10,871 bases of DNA from assembly GCA_031266115.1 (NCBI GenBank), contig JAISBQ010000020.1:1-10871 (forward strand). Direction: 5' to 3'. The position numbers were made by a program, and so were the translations under genes. Shown here piece by piece: positions 6,648 through 10,871 of this stretch. The DNA is from Bifidobacteriaceae bacterium. GTDB taxonomy: Bacteria > Actinomycetota > Actinomycetes > Actinomycetales > WQXJ01. Numbering within the stretch: the stretch's first letter is position 1; the number at the start of each line of letters is the position of its first letter. Below the pieces are notes generated by a model. The model made no database searches. It had not been told where the DNA came from and saw nothing but the letters and a program-made list of their open reading frames with translations.

Positions 6648-7603
6648 GGTGTTTCCTTCCCTGTCATGGCGAGGTAGAGCACAGCCATCCGAACGGCGAC
6701 GCCGTTCGCGACCTGTTCGACCACCACCGACCGATGGCCATCCGCGGCCGCCGAGGTGATCTCCAATCCGCGGTTCATCGGCCCCGGATGCAGCACGATC
6801 GCCTCGCGCCCCAGGCGCGCGAGGCGCGGAGCGTCGAGGCCATATTCCCGCTGGTATTCGGCGGGACTCGGAAAAAACCCTCCGCCCGCCGCGCTCATGC
6901 GCTCGTGCTGGACTCGCAACATCATCAGCGCGTCGGGACGCAACTCGTCGATGGTTCGGTCCAGGTCATAAGAATGGGCGCACGTCCACGTGTCCACACC
7001 CACGGGCAGCAACGTGGGTGGCGCCACCAGGGTGACGCGGGCGCCGAGGGTGGTCAGGAGCGAGACATTGGAGCGAGCCACTCGTGAATGCAACACATCC
7101 CCCACGATCGCCACGGTCAAGCCGGCAAGATCGCCGCCACCACCGGCGAGGTGCCGGCGGATAGTGAAGGCGTCGAGTAGCGCTTGAGTGGGGTGTTCGT
7201 GGGTGCCATCACCCGCGTTGACCACGGCGGCGTCGGTCCACCCCGAGTGAGCGAGCCGGTGCGGAGCACCGGAGGCGGCGTGGCGGACCACGATCGCGTC
7301 GGTGCCCATCGCTCCGAGGGTGAGGACCGTGTCCTTGAGAGACTCGCCCTTCGAGACCGACGAGCCCTTCGGAGAGAAGTTGATGACATCGGCCGACAGC
7401 CGTTTGGCCGCGGTCTCGAAGGAGATGCGCGTCCGGGTCGAATCCTCAAAAAACAGGTTCACCACGGTGCGCCCCCGTAAAGGCGGAAGCTTCTTGATCT
7501 GCCGTGCCTGGGTAGCGGCCATGGTTGCCGCCGTGTCGAGGACCTCAACGGCAGTGCCGCGGTCCAGGTCGCTGGCCGACAGCAGGTGGCGCAGCTGGAT
7601 CAC
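6644..7603 (-). CDS. pyrB: Aspartate carbamoyltransferase catalytic subunit
   Basis: The 319-residue enzyme condenses carbamoyl phosphate with aspartate, the first committed pyrimidine step. Visible motifs are FFEDSTRTRISFE (51-63, carbamoyl-phosphate loop STRTR at 55-59), SKGES (84-88, the loop reaching the neighbouring subunit in the trimer), HEHPTQALLDAF (135-146), VGDVLHSRVARSN (167-179), and LHPGPMNRGLEI (271-282). Length and motif spacing are standard, and no pyrI regulatory subunit is present, as usual in actinobacteria. The GTG start at 7603 overlaps the pyrR stop (GTGA, 7600-7603), and the stop overlaps pyrC likewise. Control should come from PyrR acting upstream, not from an allosteric subunit. 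Confidence 0.97.
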   Translation of the reverse strand: MIQLRHLLSASDLDRGTAVEVLDTAATMAATQARQIKKLPPLRGRTVVNLFFEDSTRTRISFETAAKRLSADVINFSPKGSSVSKGESLKDTVLTLGAMGTDAIVVRHAASGAPHRLAHSGWTDAAVVNAGDGTHEHPTQALLDAFTIRRHLAGGGGDLAGLTVAIVGDVLHSRVARSNVSLLTTLGARVTLVAPPTLLPVGVDTWTCAHSYDLDRTIDELRPDALMMLRVQHERMSAAGGGFFPSPAEYQREYGLDAPRLARLGREAIVLHPGPMNRGLEITSAAADGHRSVVVEQVANGVAVRMAVLYLAMTGKETP

Positions 7604-8190
7604 GACCGGCTCCCATCGCGAGACGCTGGCGCGATCACCACGTCGTCCACCCCGTCCACGTCCCTCAGGCGGACCGTGACGCGTTCGGCTCGCGAGGTGG
7701 GCAGGTTCTTCCCGACGTGATCCGCACGGATGGGGAGCTCGCGGTGGCCGCGGTCGACAAGGACGGCCAAGCGCACGGCGCGAGGGCGCCCGTAATCGCC
7801 GAGGGCGTCGAGGGCCGCCCGGACGGTTCGGCCCGAATACAGCACGTCATCCACCAGCACAACGACGGCATCGTCGATGCCAGCCGGCGGCAGAGCCGTC
7901 GACCCGAGGGTGCGCGGAGCGAGACGTCGCAGATCGTCCCGGTAGAGGGTGACGTCGAGTTGCCCACAGCAACGCTCGGGTTCGAATTGGGGTTCGATTT
8001 CGCCGATAATCGCCGCGAGACGCCGGGCCAACGTGGCACCTCGCGTCGGGATGCCAAGCAGCACGATCCCATCGGCACCGTGGCTCTGTTCCAGGATCTC
8101 GTGTGCGATGCGCCTCAGTGCGCGGGCGATGTCCTCGCCCGTCAGGACGGCCCGGCCGTCCACCTGGTCGCCACCTCGCGTGGTGGGCAC
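7600..8190 (-). CDS. pyrR: Bifunctional pyr operon regulator / uracil phosphoribosyltransferase
   Basis: The 196-residue PyrR binds pyr leader RNA in response to UMP/UTP and also makes UMP from uracil and PRPP. The PRPP-binding motif VVLVDDVLYSGRTVRAAL is at about residues 110-127. Family blocks GIVLLGIPTRGATLARRLA (about 41-59) and QLDVTLYRDDL (about 77-87) are present. The start is decided by the ribosome binding site: GTG at 8190 (VPTTRGG) follows AAGGAGG with 6 bases between. A longer frame starting at 8214 would translate through that Shine-Dalgarno and add an arginine run unlike the family. The first gene of the operon is thus the regulator, and the leader hairpin directly before it (8197-8233) includes its ribosome binding site. 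The gene overlaps pyrB by 4 bases and lies 106 bases after nusB. Confidence 0.96.
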   Translation of the reverse strand: MPTTRGGDQVDGRAVLTGEDIARALRRIAHEILEQSHGADGIVLLGIPTRGATLARRLAAIIGEIEPQFEPERCCGQLDVTLYRDDLRRLAPRTLGSTALPPAGIDDAVVVLVDDVLYSGRTVRAALDALGDYGRPRAVRLAVLVDRGHRELPIRADHVGKNLPTSRAERVTVRLRDVDGVDDVVIAPASRDGSRS

Positions 8191-8196
8191 CGAATT

Positions 8197-8233
8197 CCTC
8201 CTTCTCCGTCTCACGGGACGGCTCTTAAAGGAC
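8197..8233 (-). promoter_or_regulatory. PyrR-binding hairpin in the pyr leader, overlapping the pyrR Shine-Dalgarno
   Basis: On the minus strand the RNA can form a lower stem UCCUU (8228-8232) with AAGGA (8199-8203), an asymmetric internal bulge UAAGAG / AG, an upper stem CCGUC (8217-8221) with GACGG (8206-8210), and the loop CCGUGA (8211-8216). A two-part stem with a purine-rich 5' bulge and a CC-G-GA type loop is the known shape of PyrR-binding RNA. The 3' side of the lower stem is part of the pyrR ribosome binding site AAGGAGG (8197-8203). No U-run follows, so this is not a terminator. It fits the PyrR translational repression known in mycobacteria: with UMP/UTP, PyrR would stabilise the hairpin and hide the site. 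Confidence 0.85.
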
Positions 8234-8252
8234 GGGGGTGTGTCGGTACGGG

Positions 8253-8280
8253 AGTCTATCGGCTCGCTGACACGCGTGAA
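8253..8280 (-). promoter_or_regulatory. Candidate pyr operon promoter
   Basis: On the minus strand, TTCACG (8275-8280, four of six bases of TTGACA) and TAGACT (8253-8258, a TAnnnT box) are 16 bases apart. Transcription would start near 8246, giving a leader of about 55 bases that contains the whole PyrR hairpin. It lies in the 106-base gap between nusB and pyrR, so the pyr genes can be transcribed independently of efp-nusB. Read-through from nusB is also possible, as no terminator is seen. Confidence 0.5.
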
Positions 8281-8296
8281 CCGCTCGACGTTCGCC

Positions 8297-8764
8297 TCAG
8301 CGGGCCTTCATGGCCGATATCCGGGCAAGCAGGCCAGAGATGAAGGTGGCGGACTTGGCCGTCGACAGACGGCCTGCCAGGTCTGCGGCCTCGCCCAACA
8401 CCACCGGATCCGGCACATCGTCGCCGAAGAGAATCTCGTACGCGCCGAGACGGGCGATCGACCGGTCCACGGCGGGCATGCGTGCGAGCGGCCACCCGAG
8501 CGAATAGGTTTCCAGAGCCTCGTCGACCTCCTCGCCGTGGGCGGCAACACCAGCCACCAACGTCCGCGCGAAGGCTCGCGCCACGCCTTCGCCTGCGAGC
8601 CGCACCTCGGCGAGCGGCAGCGGGTCCAGGCCACGCTGATCGGCCTCGAACAGCACATCGAGGGCCGCCTGCCGCCCGCGCGTGCGCGCAGGCGCCCCCC
8701 GTGGACCCGCCTCGGAGGGCTTCCCCGACCCGGCTGGCGTGCCGTCATCGCCGATCGGCCTCAC
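8297..8764 (-). CDS. nusB: Transcription antitermination factor NusB
   Basis: The 155-residue NusB pairs with NusE (ribosomal protein S10) on boxA RNA in rRNA antitermination. The all-helical NusB pattern is visible: RQAALDVLFEAD (31-42), LVAGVAAHGEEVDEAL (69-84), WPLARMPAVDRSIARLGAYE (91-110), VPDPVVLGEAADLA (117-130) and a last helix FISGLLARIS (141-150). The first 28 or so residues are a Gly/Pro-rich tail not needed for the fold, a common actinobacterial variation. The GTG start at 8764 overlaps the efp stop by 4 bases (GTGA), indicating coupling to efp. Without that overlap a later start would be possible, so the start is good but not certain. Confidence 0.94.
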   Translation of the reverse strand: MRPIGDDGTPAGSGKPSEAGPRGAPARTRGRQAALDVLFEADQRGLDPLPLAEVRLAGEGVARAFARTLVAGVAAHGEEVDEALETYSLGWPLARMPAVDRSIARLGAYEILFGDDVPDPVVLGEAADLAGRLSTAKSATFISGLLARISAMKAR

Positions 8765-9324
8765 GCCCCCACGCGACCCAAGTACTCGCCGGTTCGGGTG
8801 TCCACCTTGATCTTGGTGTTCTGCTCCACGAAGAGCGGGACCTGCACTGTGTAGCCGGTCTCAAGGGTCGCCGGCTTCGTCCCACCGGTCGAGCGGTCCC
8901 CTTGAAGACCGGGTTCGGTGTAGGTGATCTCCAACACCACCGCCGTGGGAAGCTCCACGAACAGGGGAGCGCCATCGTGCGTGGCGACCGTCGCGCTTTG
9001 GCCCTCCAGGAGGAAGTTCGCGCCATCGCCCACCGTCGCCGAGGGCACCAGGACCTGCTCGTACGTGTCGCCATCCATGAAGACGAAGTCCTCGCCATCG
9101 CGGTACAGGTACTGCATATCGCGCCTGTCCACGGTCGCGGTGTCCACCTTGACACCCGCGTTGAACGTGCGCTCAACCACCTTGCCCGTTAGCACATTCT
9201 TCAGCTTGGTGCGAACAAACGCCCCACCCTTGCCGGGTTTGACGTGCTGAAACTCGACCACCTGCCAGAGGTTTCCGTCCAGATTGAGGACAAGGCCGTT
9301 CTTCAAGTCGTTTGTCGTCGCCAC
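8761..9324 (-). CDS. efp: Translation elongation factor P
   Basis: The 187-residue EF-P relieves ribosomes stalled at polyproline. The three-domain layout is complete: KOW-like domain I (about 1-65), an OB domain (about 66-125) and a C-terminal OB domain ending TKIKVDTRTGEYLGRVGA. The functional loop at the tip of domain I reads HVKPGKGGAFVR (27-38), placing the tip lysine at K32. No EF-P modification gene is present in the window. Many actinobacterial EF-Ps have PGKGPAF here; this one has Gly where the second proline would be. The start is GTG at 9324 with only a weak purine-rich AAAAGAGA upstream. It is the first gene of the efp-nusB pair, divergent from the acyl-CoA synthetase gene, with 172 bases between them. 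Confidence 0.97.
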   Translation of the reverse strand: MATTNDLKNGLVLNLDGNLWQVVEFQHVKPGKGGAFVRTKLKNVLTGKVVERTFNAGVKVDTATVDRRDMQYLYRDGEDFVFMDGDTYEQVLVPSATVGDGANFLLEGQSATVATHDGAPLFVELPTAVVLEITYTEPGLQGDRSTGGTKPATLETGYTVQVPLFVEQNTKIKVDTRTGEYLGRVGA

Positions 9325-9368
9325 GCCACTGATCTCTTTTCTTCCCGTCGTCCATCGAAGCGCAGACC

Positions 9369-9374
9369 AGTGTA
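9369..9374 (-). promoter_or_regulatory. Candidate -10 box (TACACT) for efp-nusB
   Basis: TACACT on the minus strand fits the actinobacterial TAnnnT -10 and lies about 45 bases upstream of the efp start, giving a leader near 38 bases. No clear -35 is seen at 16-18 bases. The rest of the 172-base divergent gap (9325-9496) shows no gene and no convincing operator. Confidence 0.35.
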
Positions 9375-9496
9375 CGCCCCACGTCCACCCTCGGCGTGGC
9401 TACGGAAGCGTAACCGGCACCATTGCCGCTACCATCACCCCCGTCCTGCTCGATTCCGCTCACCACGCGACGAAAGTGTCATCCCGGAGCCCCACC

Positions 9497-10871
9497 GTGA
9501 AGAGCTTTACGTGCCCCCCGGCCGTTCCCCCCGATCCCGATCTGACGGTGCCGCGCCTGTTGCGTGCGCGGGTTGACCGCGACCCCGACGCAACGATGGT
9601 CGAAGTCCGCCGCGATGACGGCACGTGGCATCCACTGCCCGCTCGTCAGGTCCTGATCGAGATCGAAGAACTCGCTCGCGGTCTGGTTGCTGCCGGCATC
9701 GCCGCCGGCGACAGGGTGGGGCTATTGGCCCGGACCTCGTGGCAGTGGACCCGGATAGATCTGGCCCTCATGCACATCGGGGCGGTCACGGTCCCAATCT
9801 ACGAGACCTCCTCAGCTGACCAGGTGGCATGGATCGCGTCGGATTGCGCTCTGCGCGCAGTATTCGTAGAGTCTGTCGCGCATCGCGACCTGGTCTTGGA
9901 GGCGTTGGCCGACTACGACGGCCTTCAGGCCCTGTGGACCATCGAAGACGGGGCGTGCGATGACCTGGCGGCGGCGGGGCGATCCGTTCCTGTCGCCGAG
10001 TTGGCTGGGCGCCGCGACGCCCTGGCCGGATGCGATCTCGCCACGATCATCTACACCTCGGGCACCACGGGCCAGCCAAAGGGGGTGGAGTTGACCCACA
10101 TCAACCTCACCATTCCGGCCGTCAACACGGTGGCGGCGCTGCACTTCATCTGCGGGCCGGGTTCACGGCTCCTGCAGTTTCTACCGTTGGCGCACACTTT
10201 CGCTCGACAGATCAATTTCATCGCCCTCGCCTCATGGGCCGTGGTCGGCTACGTGCCATCGACCGCCAACCTCGTTGAGGACCTCGCCGCGTTCACTCCG
10301 ACGTTCGTGTTGGTGGTTCCGCGAGTGCTGGAAAAGGTGTACAACGGCGCCGAACAGACCGCCGGCTCCGGATTCACCCTCAAAGTGTTCCGCCTCGCCG
10401 CCAAAGTCGCCATCGTGTCCTCCCGCGAACTCGATACCCGCGGGGAGGTGAGCACACTTCGCCGGGCACAGCGTGCCGTGTTCCGCGTCCTGGTCTACCG
10501 CAGGATCATCGCCGCTTTGGGCGGAAACCTCGCTCTCGCGGTATGCGGCGGCGCCCCCCTCGGCGAGCGGTTGGGCCACTTCTTTCGAGGGATTGGGGTC
10601 ACGATCTACGAGGGCTACGGCCTGACCGAGACCACCGCACCCACCTCGGTCAATCTGGAGCAGATCAACAAGATCGGGACGGTGGGCCCTCCCCTCCCGT
10701 CGATGTCGGTCGCCGTGTCGGACGAGGGGGAGATCCTCGTCAAGGGACCCCACGTGTTTCGGGGATATCACAACAACCCGGAGGCCACGGTCGCCACGTT
10801 CTCGCCAGATGGCTGGTTCCGTACCGGCGATATCGGATCGTTGGACGATGACGGCTATCTCACCATCACCG
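9497..10871 (+). CDS. Long-chain acyl-CoA synthetase (AMP-forming), 3' end outside window
   Basis: The first 458 residues of an ANL-superfamily ligase are present; members of this type activate fatty acids to acyl-AMP and then acyl-CoA (FadD15-like). Core motifs: IIYTSGTTGQPKGVELTH (184-201, ATP P-loop), LQFLPLAHTFARQ (226-238), VCGGAPLGERLG (349-360), YEGYGLTETT (371-380, adenine/acyl site), ILVKGPHVFRGYHNN (413-427) and GWFRTGDIG (439-447, the ribose-binding Asp). The LAHTFARQ block and the insert after VPRVLEKVYN are typical of the long-chain type, not of acetyl-CoA synthetases. GTG 9497 is preferred because GGAG lies 7 bases before it; an in-frame GTG at 9476 would add seven residues. The frame is open to the window end, with the hinge and the final lysine-bearing C-domain outside. 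It is divergent from efp. Confidence 0.93.
   Translation, partial: MKSFTCPPAVPPDPDLTVPRLLRARVDRDPDATMVEVRRDDGTWHPLPARQVLIEIEELARGLVAAGIAAGDRVGLLARTSWQWTRIDLALMHIGAVTVPIYETSSADQVAWIASDCALRAVFVESVAHRDLVLEALADYDGLQALWTIEDGACDDLAAAGRSVPVAELAGRRDALAGCDLATIIYTSGTTGQPKGVELTHINLTIPAVNTVAALHFICGPGSRLLQFLPLAHTFARQINFIALASWAVVGYVPSTANLVEDLAAFTPTFVLVVPRVLEKVYNGAEQTAGSGFTLKVFRLAAKVAIVSSRELDTRGEVSTLRRAQRAVFRVLVYRRIIAALGGNLALAVCGGAPLGERLGHFFRGIGVTIYEGYGLTETTAPTSVNLEQINKIGTVGPPLPSMSVAVSDEGEILVKGPHVFRGYHNNPEATVATFSPDGWFRTGDIGSLDDDGYLTIT

Noticed and set aside
5508..6677. 389-codon plus-strand open frame
   Set aside because: It is antisense to pyrC, whose motifs are complete; no family is recognisable.
8197..8233. 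Transcription attenuator (terminator) in the pyr leader
   Set aside because: The hairpin is followed by the ribosome binding site and AATTC, with no U-run, so an intrinsic terminator is not supported.

Overview
The window comes from a high-GC actinobacterium. The evidence is GC-rich codon use, frequent GTG starts, TAnnnT-type -10 boxes, the actinobacterial gene order efp-nusB-pyrR-pyrB-pyrC-carA, and an EF-P that closely matches actinobacterial sequences. The genus cannot be fixed from the sequence alone.

The left part (1-4167) is accessory. It holds the 3' half of a DUF4143-type ATPase/nuclease-like gene (1-594, +), a convergent AlkZ-like winged-helix DNA glycosylase candidate (624-1799, -), a Phd/RelE toxin-antitoxin pair (1877-2442, +), a displaced copy of the last 58 codons of carA (2508-2684, -), and a complete second AAA-ATPase/DUF4143 gene (2845-4125, +). 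That ATPase gene sits between two direct copies of the carA 3' end. It therefore looks like a small insertion next to an essential gene whose coding end is supplied again on the other side.

The middle and right part (4168-9324, -) is housekeeping. efp and nusB form one coupled pair. They are followed by a pyrimidine operon pyrR-pyrB-pyrC-carA whose four genes all overlap by 4 bases. A PyrR-binding hairpin in the leader overlaps the pyrR ribosome binding site. This predicts translational repression by PyrR, which the overlapping genes could carry down the operon. carB, normally next after carA, is absent; the insertion occupies its expected place.

At the right edge (9497 onward, +) is the start of a divergent long-chain acyl-CoA synthetase, cut by the window end.

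The most interesting observation is the carA-end duplication around the ATPase gene. The two copies differ at 14 of 173 compared bases and 11 of these changes are silent. Both copies must therefore have diverged as functional carA genes before being brought together. This points to import of the ATPase gene with a foreign carA end, not to an old internal duplication.
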